Positions 23,597-33,416 are shown, counted from the first letter of the stretch. The stretch: DNA of 64,000 bases from Amycolatopsis arida (GCF_900115565.1 NZ_FOWW01000001.1:965462-1029461); one strand, 5' to 3'. Program-made: numbers and translations. The notes: generated by a model not told the origin, from the letters alone.

Positions 23597-24232
23597 GGGC
23601 GGCATTGACGTGGGACGGGTCCCACGTGGCAGGACGCGAGCCGAAGGCGACCTCGGGTAGCCGCCCACGGACCGGACCCCACCTCGGGCCCCCAGGAACG
23701 CCCCAGCCTGGCGAACGAAGATCTCGCCGCCCGGAACGAAGACCTCGCCACCCCGAACGTAGATCTCGGGCTCTCGATCGTAGATCTCGCCCCGAACGGG
23801 GGGACACGCACCCATCCGCCTACCACCCCCGCCGTGTACCCAGCAAGCGAGCGCCAGCGAGCGAAGCGACCACCAAGGCCGCACATAGCCAAGCCAAGGC
23901 CACCCACAGCCAACCCACCCGGCCCGCCTACCGACCCCCCGCGTGGCCCCAGCAAGCGAGCGCCAGCGAGCGAAGCGCCCCAGAAGTCCCAGAGCCAGCC
24001 CCAGCCAAACGCACCCTCACCCACAAGGCGCCTACCACCCCCGCCGTGTACCCAGCAAGCGAGCGCCAGCGAGCGAAGCGCCCAAGCACATGGCTGGTTC
24101 ACGACCAACGTCACCAGCGCTCGCCAGAGGTGGGGAGCTCGCACCGTGGGGGGGTGTGGGGGGGCTCGGCCCCCCACTGCGAGGACCGGAACACGAAACG
24201 GCGAGCGCTCTCCGCGAGCACTCGCCGCCGAC
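23597..24232. repeat. Repeat-bearing non-coding interval (21-bp tandem and 30-bp direct repeats)
   Basis: This 636-bp gap holds two repeat types. Four tandem copies with an exact 21-bp period start at 23713, 23734, 23755 and 23776, with the core GAACGAAGATCTCGCC (third and fourth copies drift). Three near-identical 30-bp direct repeats with the core CAGCAAGCGAGCGCCAGCGA lie at 23839-23868, 23948-23977 and 24051-24080, spaced 109 and 103 bp. No protein with a ribosome site was found. The interval ends at the 3' end of ssrA. Confidence 0.75.
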
Positions 24233-24235
24233 GTG

Positions 24236-24604
24236 TGGAGGTGCCGGGAATCGAACCCGGGTCCTCTGGCGCCTTTCCAGGGCTTCTCCGTGCGCAGTTC
24301 GCTGTGTCTCTACTCGGCCCCACCGGTCACGCGAACAAGCCGGTGTGACGGGCCCAGCCACTGTTAATGTCCCAACCGGTCCCCGTGGCCGGGACCGGCG
24401 GTGAGCCTCCTAGCTGATGCCGGCAGACCGGGTCGGAGGCTTACCCGGGCCGACAGACTCGCACTCGCTCAGGCGGCGAGGGCGAAGTCGCGCTGACTAT
24501 TCGTCTTGGCGCTTGTTTTAGTGCGACGACGCTTACGGTGGTCTCTCGCCTGCACCGGCACGCTTCCCCTGAAGCAACGTCCAGAGTCGAAACCGTTCAC
24601 CCCC
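24236..24604 (-). ncRNA. ssrA: Transfer-messenger RNA (tmRNA)
   Basis: The minus strand encodes tmRNA of about 369 nt. The 5' end (GGGGGTG at 24604-24598) pairs with the 3' end (CACCTCC at 24243-24237) to form the acceptor stem, followed by discriminator A; CCA is not encoded. The T-arm GGTTCGATTCC and the 5' segment GAACGGTTTCGAC are the tRNA-like parts. The tag frame ends ...AKTNSQRDFALAA then TGA, with the resume codon most likely GCC. tmRNA with SmpB (29953-30432) rescues stalled ribosomes and tags the unfinished protein for ClpXP-type proteolysis through the C-terminal ALAA. Confidence 0.95.
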
Positions 24605-24832
24605 TCGGGCTGGTTGTTGGCCTGCCACCCAGTCTAACGCGGCGGGCAAGCCGCATATTTCCCCCGCCGGGCGCGTGGCCACGCGCCCGGCGGGGTGGGG
24701 TTGACCCCACCCCGGGACGGCGGCCCGCACCATCGCTCCCGACGGGCTCACCAGGCCATTCTTGGTGCGTTCCCCTTCAGGCCACGCCGGCCCGGGCCGT
24801 GAGCTCGGCCACGAGAGGAAGGACGCCGAACC
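24605..24832. promoter_or_regulatory. ssrA upstream region with a 34-bp perfect palindrome
   Basis: Between the tmRNA 5' end and the sensor-protein gene lies a perfect palindrome with 17-bp arms (24662-24695; first arm begins CCCCGCCGGGCG). With no gene ending here it is not an obvious terminator; it could insulate the divergent ssrA and 24833 promoters. The sensor gene has a GAGGAAGG ribosome site near 24813. Confidence 0.6.
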
Positions 24833-25519
24833 ATGGCTCCGGTCCGCCCCCAGCACGACGGCGCACGCCGGCCCCCGGTCGGCGGGTCGCTTGCCTACCT
24901 GCTGATGAACCTGCCCCTGGGCGTCTTCTGGTTCGTCCTGCTGCTGACCCTGTCGGCGGTCGGCATCGGCACCGCCGTCATCTGGGTCGGCGTGCCGATC
25001 CTGGCGCTGGCCGTGCTCCTGACCCGTGGCGGCGCCCACCTCGAGCGGGCCCGCAGCGCCGGTCTGCTCGGCGTCGGCATCGAGACGCCCTACCGGTCGT
25101 TGCCCGAGGGCGGTCAGCGGGAACGCTGGAAGGCCCGCCTGCGCGACGGCGCCACCTGGCGGGACCTGGCCTACCTGCTCCTGCTGTTCCCGCTGGGGGT
25201 GGTGGAGTTCGTGCTCGTGGTGGTGTTCTGGTCGGTCGGGCTGGCCCTGCTCACGCTGCCGATCTACTTCCGGTTCCTCCCCGAGGGCGCCCACTTCTTC
25301 CCGGCCTACGACGTGCGCTGGATCACCGTCGACTCCACGCTGGCGGCCCTGCCGTGGGCGGCGATGGGAGCGCTGGTGACGGTGCTGGCGATGGCGCTGA
25401 CCAGGACGCTGGCCCGTGGTCACGTCCGGTTCGCCCGCGCCCTGCTCGGGCCGGTGGGGCACCGTACTGAGGCCGCGGCTCGGCACCCGCACCCGGCGCG
25501 CCCGGTGTCAGAATGGTGA
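24833..25519 (+). CDS. Membrane sensor-domain protein
   Basis: A 228-residue protein with four hydrophobic segments in two pairs (about residues 20-60 and 110-145) and one more near 165-185. The repeated WRDLAYLLLLFPLGVVEFVLVVVFWSVGL and the N-terminal LAYLLMNLPLGVFWFVLL match the actinobacterial 'putative sensor' domain that also forms the N-terminus of the kinase encoded next. The ATG at 24833 follows GAGGAAGG. Its end runs six bases into the first possible kinase start. It probably is a stand-alone sensor subunit that pairs with the kinase at 25543 in the membrane. Confidence 0.8.
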   Translation: MAPVRPQHDGARRPPVGGSLAYLLMNLPLGVFWFVLLLTLSAVGIGTAVIWVGVPILALAVLLTRGGAHLERARSAGLLGVGIETPYRSLPEGGQRERWKARLRDGATWRDLAYLLLLFPLGVVEFVLVVVFWSVGLALLTLPIYFRFLPEGAHFFPAYDVRWITVDSTLAALPWAAMGALVTVLAMALTRTLARGHVRFARALLGPVGHRTEAAARHPHPARPVSEW

Positions 25520-25542
25520 TCCACGGGAGCGAGGGAGGCGGG

Positions 25543-26673
25543 GTGTCCGAAGCCGACGCGGGGCGCGACCAGCCCCGCCCGGGGGCGGTCAGGGCCGTCG
25601 GCTTCATGGTCGCGAGCTTCCCGCTGCGCCTGGCGCAGTTCGTGCTCGCCGTGGCCGGCATCGCGATCGGCGTCGCCGCCACGGTGATCTGGATCGGTCT
25701 GCCCATCCTGTTCGGCGTCACCGCGCTGGTCCGCTGGTTCGGTGACGTCGAGCGCCGCTGGGTGCGGACGATGCTGGACTGCCCGGTGCCCGACGCCGAC
25801 CGGCTGCCGGCCGAGGGCAACGTGCTGCGCCGGTGGCGCGTCCAGCTCACCGACCCGACCACCTGGCGGGACCTGGCCTACCTCCTGCTGTGCCTTCCAC
25901 TCGGAGTGCTCGAGTTCGCCCTCGGCCTGGCCGGCGTGATCCTGCTCCCGCTGGGCATCTGGGTGGTGCCGTGGCTGGGTTGGCTGCACGGTGAGCTCGC
26001 GCTCGCCCTGCTCGGCCCGCCCCGCGCGCAGCGGCTGGCCGCGCGCGCACAGCGCCTGCAGGCCTCCCGGGCCCGTGGCGTGGACGCCGCCGAGGCCGAG
26101 CGGCGGCGGATCGAGCGGGACCTGCACGACGGCGCGCAGCAGCGCCTCGTCGCCGTCGCGATGAGCGTGGGCAGGGCGAAGGCGAAGCTGGACGGCGCCC
26201 CGAGCGAGGTGCGGGAGCTGCTGGACGAGGCGCACTCCGATGCCAAGCTCGCGGTCTCCGAGCTGCGCGACCTGGCCCGCGGGATCTACCCGGCGGTGCT
26301 CGCCGACCGCGGTCTGGACGCCGCGCTGTCCGCGCAGGCCGCCCGATCGCCGATCACGGTGGACGTCGACGTCGACGTCGAGCCACGGCCGCCGGCCGCG
26401 GTGGAGACCACGGCCTACTTCATCGTCGGGGAGACGCTCACCAACGTGGCCAAGCACGCCGGGGCGACCGAGGCACGAGTCCGGGTGCGCCGCTCCGGCG
26501 ACACCGTGACCGTCGAGGTCACCGACAACGGTCGCGGCGGCGCCGAGATGCGGCCCGGCGGCGGTCTCGCCGGCCTCGCCGACCGCGCCGCGACGATCGA
26601 CGGCGTCATCACCGTGGTCAGCCCACCCGGCGGCCCCACGGTGATCCGCGCCGACCTGCCGTGCAGCTGGTGA
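25543..26673 (+). CDS. Sensor histidine kinase (sensor domain, HisKA_3, HATPase)
   Basis: A 376-residue kinase. The start chosen is GTG at 25543, right after GAGGGAGGCGGG; an ATG at 25513 has a poor ribosome site. Residues 15-165 form the four-segment membrane sensor domain seen in the preceding gene (TTWRDLAYLLLCLPLGVLEFALGLAG). The HisKA_3 part (about 185-250) has RRRIERDLHDGAQQRLVAVAM with the phosphorylated His. The ATPase shows an N-box VGETLTNVAKHAG and G-box GGGLAGLADRA. It is expected to phosphorylate the response regulator at 26785. The three genes (24833-27429) form one plus-strand operon. Confidence 0.92.
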   Translation: MSEADAGRDQPRPGAVRAVGFMVASFPLRLAQFVLAVAGIAIGVAATVIWIGLPILFGVTALVRWFGDVERRWVRTMLDCPVPDADRLPAEGNVLRRWRVQLTDPTTWRDLAYLLLCLPLGVLEFALGLAGVILLPLGIWVVPWLGWLHGELALALLGPPRAQRLAARAQRLQASRARGVDAAEAERRRIERDLHDGAQQRLVAVAMSVGRAKAKLDGAPSEVRELLDEAHSDAKLAVSELRDLARGIYPAVLADRGLDAALSAQAARSPITVDVDVDVEPRPPAAVETTAYFIVGETLTNVAKHAGATEARVRVRRSGDTVTVEVTDNGRGGAEMRPGGGLAGLADRAATIDGVITVVSPPGGPTVIRADLPCSW

Positions 26674-26695
26674 CATCCAACCGATGGGGGAAGCA

Positions 26696-26797
26696 ATGCG
26701 TGTGGTCATCGCCGAGACAGTTGTCCTCCGGGGGGCGACCCCCAGACCCCCGCAAGCCCTCGGCGACTCCCCTGAGGAGGCTCCATGCGTGTCGTGA
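26696..26797 (+). CDS. 33-codon upstream mini-ORF mimicking the start of the response-regulator gene
   Basis: The ATG at 26696 follows GGGGGAAGC and opens a 33-aa frame beginning MRVVIAETVVLRG. This mirrors the start of the true regulator at 26785 (MRVVIAEDAVLLRAG). The mini-ORF ends with TGA at 26795-26797, overlapping the first codons of the regulator gene. It could be a remnant of a partial duplication, a coupling leader peptide, or both. No expression evidence can be drawn from sequence alone. Confidence 0.4.
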   Translation: MRVVIAETVVLRGATPRPPQALGDSPEEAPCVS

Positions 26798-27429
26798 TCG
26801 CCGAGGACGCCGTCCTGCTGAGGGCGGGGGTGCAGCGGCTGCTGGCCGACGAGGACATCCAGACCGTCGCCGCGGTGGACAACGGCGACGACCTGATCGG
26901 CGCCGTCGAGGAGCACCGGCCGCAGCTGGCGATCGTCGACGTCCGGATGCCGCCGACGTTCACCGACGAGGGCCTGCGCGCGGCGCTGCGGGCCAGGGAG
27001 GTGCAGCCCGGCCTTCCGGTGCTGGTGCTGTCCCAGTACGTCGAGGAGAGCTACGCCGTGGAGCTGCTCGCCGGTGGCGCCGGCGGGGTCGGCTACCTGC
27101 TCAAGGAGCGGGTGGCGGACGTGGCCGATTTCCTGGACGCGGTGCGCCGAGTGGCGGCCGGCGGCACGGCGATCGATCCGGAGGTGATCGCGCAGCTCAT
27201 GGCACGCGGCCGGAAGAACCCGCTCGACGCGCTCACCGCCCGTGAGCGGGAGGTGCTCGGGCTGATGGCGCAGGGACTGTCCAACACGGCGATCGCGAAC
27301 CGCCTGGTCGTGTCGCACGGCGCGGTGGAGAAGCACATCGGCAACATCTTCGCCAAGCTCAACCTGGAGGCCAGCACCGAGGAGCACCGCAGGGTGCGCG
27401 CGGTGCTCACCTACCTCGAGCGCGGCTGA
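26785..27429 (+). CDS. NarL/LuxR-type response regulator
   Basis: A 214-residue response regulator with ATG at 26785 after GAGGAGG. The receiver domain has the acidic pair in AEDAV, the phospho-acceptor Asp in AIVDVRMPPTFTDEG, Ser in LSQYVEESYA, and the Lys in LLKERV. The insertion-type motif PPTFTDEGLRAA is typical of actinobacterial DevR/NarL relatives. A C-terminal LuxR helix-turn-helix (LTAREREVLGLMAQGLSNTAIANRL) is followed by KHIGNIFAKLNL. It is the cognate partner of the kinase 111 bp upstream. Targets are unknown. Confidence 0.93.
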   Translation: MRVVIAEDAVLLRAGVQRLLADEDIQTVAAVDNGDDLIGAVEEHRPQLAIVDVRMPPTFTDEGLRAALRAREVQPGLPVLVLSQYVEESYAVELLAGGAGGVGYLLKERVADVADFLDAVRRVAAGGTAIDPEVIAQLMARGRKNPLDALTAREREVLGLMAQGLSNTAIANRLVVSHGAVEKHIGNIFAKLNLEASTEEHRRVRAVLTYLERG

Positions 27430-27573
27430 GCACATCGATCGGCCGGCCGGCGGTACCGGGCGTAGGCCCCGAGGAGCCCGTTCGGACCAGCCTCGATCAC
27501 CCATCTGTGGGCGGTGCCGGGCCGGATGGCTCGCCTACGATGGGCGGAACCGCGTCGGGCGAGGAGGGTGGCG

Positions 27574-27792
27574 ATGACCGGAGCGAGTGTGCGTTTCTTC
27601 GGCGGGCCGCTCGACGGCAGGGTGCAGGAGCTGGGCATCGCCGACCCGGTGTGCGGCAGCGTCATGCGGCACGTCCACCTGCACGACGGGCCCAAGATCG
27701 AGACCCACTACCAGCTCGACTACCGCCCGGGCACCGGGTGGGAGTACCGGCTGTGCGGCCTCCCCCGGCCCGACGAGCTCTCCGAGCCCTGA
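27574..27792 (+). CDS. Small conserved hypothetical protein
   Basis: A 72-residue protein with ATG at 27574, four bases after a GAGGAGGG stretch. It starts MTGASVRFFGGPLDGRVQELG, continues with a short beta-rich body (VMRHVHLHDGPKIETHYQLDYRPG) and ends with GWEYRLCGLPRPDELSEP. The FFGGPLDG opening is a pattern I have seen in small actinomycete proteins without known function. It has no membrane segment. It stands alone, 144 bp after the response regulator; independent expression is likely. Confidence 0.65.
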   Translation: MTGASVRFFGGPLDGRVQELGIADPVCGSVMRHVHLHDGPKIETHYQLDYRPGTGWEYRLCGLPRPDELSEP

Positions 27793-28474
27793 TCCGCGCT
27801 GCTTGTTCGGATCCATCCCACAGGTGCCGTTGACTTCGACTGCGGTCCCATCCCGGAGCCTGCCGGTCCCACCGCCGCGACGCTCCATCTCCTGGTGCGG
27901 TCCCATCCGTTGCCCGCTGGGAGTGCGGTCCGGGTCGGGGTTGCCGCGTCGCGGGTGTGGGGTCCCCATCCCGAAGCCCGATGGTGTTGACAGTTGGGGG
28001 TGGGGAGGGGAATGGATGATGCCCCGAGCTTGCTGGGGCGTACCTCGACCGGGTGGGAACGACGGGTGGTGCGCCCCGCCTGGTGAGGCGCCAGGAGCCG
28101 GGGTGAGAACAGCGGTGTCCCGCGCGTGCCAAGGCTCGCGCCGCGTCGGGCGAGTTTCCCTGGCGCGGCCTCGCACCATGGGGGACATCTCGGCCGGACG
28201 CGAGCCCGAGGTGGCCTTCGGTACCGCATGTGTACGCAAGCCACCTTGGGCTCGGGGGTAACGCCCCCGCCCGCCTGGCGGCCTCGCCCCACACCAGCCG
28301 CCCCCTTTCCACCCAATCCCCAACCCCGGCCCTCCGGATCTGGCCCGCGTCGCGGTCCTTTCCGGAGTGTCCGTGGTGGGGCCTGCCCCACCACGTCTCT
28401 GGTGCCCTCCGGAGTCCGAAGAGGCCGGTCCGCCGGCGTGTTTCCCACACCCGCGCCGACCAGGCTTCCTAGCC
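27793..28474. repeat. Non-coding interval with a dispersed repeat unit
   Basis: This 682-bp gap has long frames without ribosome sites and holds one copy of a repeat shared with the 34-35 kb island: 27961-28014 (GGTCCCCATCCCGAAGCCCG...TTGGGGGTGGGGAGG...AATGG) matches 35217-35270, and its first part matches 34219-34260. The rest contains short GC-rich inverted repeats and no recognisable gene. Confidence 0.6.
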
Positions 28475-29803
28475 ATGCAGACCTCGCCGAGAAGCCTGGC
28501 CGCCGGCCGGGACGTGTTCCTGGATCTCGTGCGCGCCGGCGCGATCCTCGCCGTCGTCCTGCAGCACTGGCTGATGCCGGTGCTGGCGTTCGACGGCACC
28601 ACCATCGCCACCGGCAACGCCCTGACCACCCCAGGCTGGTGGGCTTTCACGTGGTTGTCGCAGGTGATGCCGCTCGTGTTCTTCGCCGGCGGCGCGGCCA
28701 ACCTGCTGTCGCTGCGCCGCGCGGCGTCCACCCGCGCCTGGCTGGCCGCCCGGGCCCAACGGTTGCTGCTGCCGGTGCTGCCGCTGGCGGCGGTGTGGCT
28801 GGTCGTGCCGGAGGCGCTGCGCGAGCTGGGTGTCCCGGAGCAGCCGGTGGCGGTGGCCGGTTCGATCGCCGGACAGCTGCTGTGGTTCCTCGCGGTCTAC
28901 CTGGTGACGGTGCTGCTCGCCCCGGTCATGGCCGCGGCGCACCGCCGGTGGGGGCTGGCCGTGCCGGTGCTGCTCACCGCCGCGGCGGCGGTGGTCGACG
29001 TGGCGCGCTTCGGCGTCGCGGCGGAGGTCGGCTACCTCAACGCCGTGTTCGTCTGGGTGGCCGTGCACCAGCTCGGCTTCTGCTACGTCGAGGGCCCGCT
29101 GGCCGGGCTCGGCCGACGGGCGGCGCTCGGCCTCGCGGCGACGGGCTTCGGCGGCGCGGCCGTGCTGGTCACGTCCGGGCCCTACGCGGCCAGCATGATC
29201 GGGATGCCGGGGGCACCGATGTCGAACATGAGCCCGCCCACCATGGTCCTGGTCGCCGTGGCGCTGGGCCAGCTCGGCCTGTTGCTGGCGGCCCGGCCGG
29301 CACTGACCGCGTTCGCCGCCCGGCCGCCGGTGGCGGCGGCGCTGGGCTGGCTCGGCGCTCGGTTCATGAGCATCTACCTGTGGCACATGCCGGCGCTGAT
29401 CGTGGTCACCGGCGTCGCGGTGCTCGGCTTCGGCTACGCGACCCCGGAGCCCGGCACGCCGGAGTGGTTGGCCGCGGCGCCGGTGTGGCTGGTGCTGGCC
29501 GCCGGGGTGCTGCTGGCCCTGCTGAGGGTGGTGGCCGGGGTGGAGGCACGAAGGCCGGCCCGCTCGGCGCCGCCGGCGCTGCCGCAGCTGGTGGTGGCGA
29601 TGACGCTGGGCGCCGCGGGGCTGCTCGGGCTGGCGGCGCGCGGCTTCACCACCCCGGTCGACGGCGGGTGGCAGGCCGGTCCGCTGCCGTGGGTGGCCCT
29701 GGTGCTGGGTGGGTTCCTCCTCGCCCGTCGCGCGCTGGACGTGGCCGAGCTGGCCGGAAGGGCGCTCGCGGTGTGGCAGCGGGCACGGCGGGTCGCGCCC
29801 TGA
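28475..29803 (+). CDS. Membrane acyltransferase (acyltransferase_3 / OafA-like)
   Basis: A 442-residue membrane protein with about ten hydrophobic segments. The N-terminal DVFLDLVRAGAILAVVLQHWL (residues 13-33) carries the Arg and His typical of acyltransferase family 3. Further family blocks are MPLVFFAGGAANLLSLRR (65-82) and the late FMSIYLWHMPALIVVTG (about 300). The enzymes transfer acetyl or other acyl groups to extracytoplasmic sugars or lipids. The ATG at 28475 is chosen because the family domain begins soon after; no clear ribosome site precedes it. It is flanked by non-coding DNA and convergent smpB, so it is monocistronic. Confidence 0.88.
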   Translation: MQTSPRSLAAGRDVFLDLVRAGAILAVVLQHWLMPVLAFDGTTIATGNALTTPGWWAFTWLSQVMPLVFFAGGAANLLSLRRAASTRAWLAARAQRLLLPVLPLAAVWLVVPEALRELGVPEQPVAVAGSIAGQLLWFLAVYLVTVLLAPVMAAAHRRWGLAVPVLLTAAAAVVDVARFGVAAEVGYLNAVFVWVAVHQLGFCYVEGPLAGLGRRAALGLAATGFGGAAVLVTSGPYAASMIGMPGAPMSNMSPPTMVLVAVALGQLGLLLAARPALTAFAARPPVAAALGWLGARFMSIYLWHMPALIVVTGVAVLGFGYATPEPGTPEWLAAAPVWLVLAAGVLLALLRVVAGVEARRPARSAPPALPQLVVAMTLGAAGLLGLAARGFTTPVDGGWQAGPLPWVALVLGGFLLARRALDVAELAGRALAVWQRARRVAP

Positions 29804-29952
29804 TCACGTGCCGAGCGGCGCGGCCGAGGTGTCGTGCGGCACCGCGCGCCGGCGCGCAGCGCGCCGCCAGTGTCTTCGCCACCCCGGGCTCGAGGCCGGC
29901 GGGCCGAGCGACCGCAGCCACGCCGGGACGTCGGCGTCGGTCTCGGGGCCGG

Positions 29953-30432
29953 TCAGCGGTACTTGCCCTTCAGCGCGCGGCCCATCGCCCTGGACATCTC
30001 GCGCTGGGCGTCCCGCCGGGCGATGGCCTGTCGCTTGTCGTAGGCCTTGCGACCCTTGGCCAGGGCGAGCTCGACCTTGACCTTGCCGTCCTTGAAGTAC
30101 AGCGACAGCGGCACCAGGCTGAGGCCGCTCTCCTTGGTCTTGCCGATCAGCTTCTCGATCTCGCCGCGGTGCAGCAGCAGCTTGCGGGTCCGGCGGGCCT
30201 CGTGGTTGGTCCACGTGCCGTGCTCGTACTCGGGGATGTGCAGCCCGCGCAGGTAGACCTCGCCGTCGTCGACGGTGGCGAACGCGTCGGCGAGGGAGGC
30301 CTTGCCGGCGCGCAGGCTCTTCACCTCGGTGCCCACGAGGACGACGCCCGCCTCGTAGATGTCGAGGATGGAGTAGTCGTGTCGCGCGCGGCGGTTCGAC
30401 GCGATCACCTTGCGGCCGGTCTCCTTGGGCAT
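29953..30432 (-). CDS. smpB: SsrA-binding protein SmpB
   Basis: A 159-residue SmpB protein with the full family pattern: [34 protein letters not shown], then [25 protein letters not shown] and [24 protein letters not shown], with a basic C-terminal tail ending ALKGKYR that enters the mRNA channel. It binds tmRNA (24236-24604) and delivers it to stalled ribosomes. It lies 40 bp after ftsX on the same strand, the usual actinobacterial order. The two trans-translation genes are separated here by about 5 kb. Confidence 0.98.
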   Translation of the reverse strand: MPKETGRKVIASNRRARHDYSILDIYEAGVVLVGTEVKSLRAGKASLADAFATVDDGEVYLRGLHIPEYEHGTWTNHEARRTRKLLLHRGEIEKLIGKTKESGLSLVPLSLYFKDGKVKVELALAKGRKAYDKRQAIARRDAQREMSRAMGRALKGKYR

Positions 30433-30472
30433 ACCGTGACTCTACGTGGTCGAGGCCGGTGGACGCAGCCGG

Positions 30473-31372
30473 TTAGTGCCGGACGTACAGCCGCAGCGTG
30501 ACGTAGCCGGTAATCGCGGAGATGACGACCGCGACGCCGACCAGGATGGGCGCCACCGGGTAGACGATGTCCAGCAACTGGATCTGCGGGATGATCCCGG
30601 ACGTCGCGCCGAGCACGCGGTCGATCACGAGGTACTTCAGCCCGACCAGGCCACCGAGCCCGACGAGCGCGCCGAACACGCCGGCCACCACGGCCTCGAG
30701 CAGGAAAGGCAGCTGCGTGTACCACCGGGTGGCACCGACCAGGCGCATGATGCCGACCTCGGTACGCCGGGTGAACGCCGACAGTTGGATGGTGTTGGAG
30801 ATCAGCAGGAGCGCGGCCAGCGCCATGAAGAGCGCGACGATGAACGTGCCGTCCCGGACGGCGTTGAGCACGCCGAAGAACCGGTCCAGGAACTTGTTCT
30901 GGTCGTCGACCTTGTCCACCCCGGCCTGGCCGGTGAACTCCTGCACGATCACGTCGCTGCGCTCGGGGTTGAACAGCTTCACGTGGAACGAGGCGGGCAA
31001 CGACTCGGGGCGGGCCAGCTCAACCAGCTCGGGCTGGCTCTGGAAGATCTCCTGGAACCGCTCGTAGGCCTGCTGCCGGTCCTCGTACACAACGGACTCG
31101 ACGGCCGGGTTGCTCTCCAGCTCCTGCCGGATGGTGGTGCAGGGTTGCTGGGTGCACGCCGGGTCGTTGGCGCTGATGTCCTCGGTGAGGAACACCGCCA
31201 CCTCGACATCGTCCATGTAGGCGGTCTTCATCTTGTCGATGGTGCGGACGATGAGCAGGCCACCGCCGAGCATGCCGAGGGAGATCGCGGTGGTGAGGAT
31301 CATCGCGATGGTCATCGTGACGTTGCGGCGAAGGCCGGTGAGCACTTCGCTGAACACGAAACTGGCACGCAT
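30473..31372 (-). CDS. ftsX: Cell division ABC-type membrane protein FtsX
   Basis: A 299-residue protein with one N-terminal membrane segment (about 20-42), a large extracytoplasmic domain (43-170) and three C-terminal segments (about 172-195, 222-245 and 268-290), the FtsX topology. The outer domain has a Cys pair (ACTQQPC) that could form a disulfide, and it recruits peptidoglycan hydrolases in actinobacteria. The cytoplasmic loop LSAFTRRTEVGIMRLVGATRWY is the FtsE-contacting segment. It sits 59 bp after ftsE and forms the transmembrane signalling complex that activates cell-wall hydrolases at the septum. Confidence 0.97.
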   Translation of the reverse strand: MRASFVFSEVLTGLRRNVTMTIAMILTTAISLGMLGGGLLIVRTIDKMKTAYMDDVEVAVFLTEDISANDPACTQQPCTTIRQELESNPAVESVVYEDRQQAYERFQEIFQSQPELVELARPESLPASFHVKLFNPERSDVIVQEFTGQAGVDKVDDQNKFLDRFFGVLNAVRDGTFIVALFMALAALLLISNTIQLSAFTRRTEVGIMRLVGATRWYTQLPFLLEAVVAGVFGALVGLGGLVGLKYLVIDRVLGATSGIIPQIQLLDIVYPVAPILVGVAVVISAITGYVTLRLYVRH

Positions 31373-31431
31373 CGGGCGGTATTCCCTTGGGTCGGGGGCT
31401 TGCGGGGCGGGTGGCGGGCGAGGCCGGGGAG

Positions 31432-32121
<690 letters not shown>

Positions 32122-32222
32122 GGTGGGCCATCCTACTCAGGGCGCCGGTTAAGCCCGGGTTGCCTCCGGACTGGCGGGTCGTCCCAGGTGACCGAGGCCA
32201 CCCGGGCGTCACCGGAGCCCGC

Positions 32223-33323
32223 TCAGGACGCCTGCTGCTTGCGCCAGCGGATGCCGGCGTCGAGGAAGCCGTCGAGGTCGCCGTCGAGCACCGCGGAGGG
32301 GTTGCCGACCTCGTACTCGGTACGCAGATCCTTGACCATCTGGTACGGGTGCAGCACGTAGGAGCGCATCTGGTTGCCCCAGCTCGAGCCGGCGTCGCGC
32401 AGCGCGTCGAGCTCGGCGCGCTCCTCGTCCTTCTTGCGCTGCAGCAGCTTCGCCTGCAGCACCTTCATCGCGGCGGCCTTGTTCTGCAGCTGGGACTTCT
32501 CGTTCTGGCAGGACACCACGATGCCGGTGGGCAGGTGGGTGATGCGCACCGCGGAGTCGGTGGTGTTGACGCTCTGCCCGCCGGGACCGGACGAGCGGAA
32601 CACGTCGACCCGGATGTCCTTCTCCGGGATGTCGACGTGGTCGACCTCCTCGACCTCGGGCAGCACCTCGACGTGGGCGAACGACGTCTGCCGGCGGCCC
32701 TGGTTGTCGAAGGGGGAGATCCGCACCAGGCGGTGGGTGCCCTGCTCGACGGAGAGGGTGCCGTACACGTACGGGGCGGAGACCTTGAAGGTCGCGGAGC
32801 GGATGCCGGCTTCCTCCGCGTAGGAGATGTCGTAGACGTCGGTCGGGTAGCCGTGCCGCTCGGCCCAGCGCAGGTACATGCGGAGCAGCATCTCGGCCCA
32901 GTCGGCGGCGTCGACGCCGCCGGCCTCGGAGCGGATGGTGACCACGGCGTTGCGGTCGTCGTACTCGCCGGAGAGCAGGGTGCGCACCTCGAGGGTGTCG
33001 ATCTCCTTGGCGAGTTGGGCCAGCTCGTCCTGCGCCTCGGCGATGCTGGCCGGGTCGCCCTCGGCGACGGCGAGCTCGCGCAGCACGCCCAGGTCGTCGA
33101 GCCGCTGTCGCAGGTCGGTGACGCGGCGCAGCTCGGCCTGCCGGTGGGAGAGCTGGCTGGTGACCTTCTGCCCGGCCTCGGGGTTGTCCCAGAGGTTGGG
33201 GTCGGCCGCCTGCTCCTCGAGGTCGGCGACCTGCGCGCGCAGGCCGTCGAGGTCCATCACCGACTCGACCTGGGAGAGCTTGCCGGCGAGGTCCTTCAGG
33301 TCGGCTTCGAAGTCACCACTCAC
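32223..33323 (-). CDS. prfB: Peptide chain release factor 2
   Basis: A 366-residue class I release factor. The anticodon-like tripeptide SPF (203-205) reads UGA/UAA, and the GGQ motif (248-250) triggers peptidyl-tRNA hydrolysis. The GTG at 33323 ([12 protein letters not shown]) is chosen because the family N-terminus starts there; an upstream in-frame extension to 33374 has no homologous sequence. The early in-frame UGA and frameshift signal of enterobacterial prfB are absent, as usual in actinobacteria. It is transcribed toward ftsE. Confidence 0.96.
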   Translation of the reverse strand: MSGDFEADLKDLAGKLSQVESVMDLDGLRAQVADLEEQAADPNLWDNPEAGQKVTSQLSHRQAELRRVTDLRQRLDDLGVLRELAVAEGDPASIAEAQDELAQLAKEIDTLEVRTLLSGEYDDRNAVVTIRSEAGGVDAADWAEMLLRMYLRWAERHGYPTDVYDISYAEEAGIRSATFKVSAPYVYGTLSVEQGTHRLVRISPFDNQGRRQTSFAHVEVLPEVEEVDHVDIPEKDIRVDVFRSSGPGGQSVNTTDSAVRITHLPTGIVVSCQNEKSQLQNKAAAMKVLQAKLLQRKKDEERAELDALRDAGSSWGNQMRSYVLHPYQMVKDLRTEYEVGNPSAVLDGDLDGFLDAGIRWRKQQAS

Positions 33324-33416
33324 GTCCACCAAGGTTACGGCAATTCTCCCGGCCGCTTGCGGCGCACCGGCCATGGGCGGCCGGGAGGCCGGTTGGTGGC
33401 CGCTCCGGTGGGTGCC

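Noticed and set aside
23839..24080. CRISPR array from three direct repeats
   Set aside because: Only three units at about 105-bp spacing, spacers too long, no cas genes in the window.
28000..28470. Coding frames on both strands before the acyltransferase gene
   Set aside because: They overlap the dispersed repeat, have no start context and conflict with each other.
32223..33323. Programmed frameshift in prfB
   Set aside because: The gene is one continuous frame with no early in-frame UGA.
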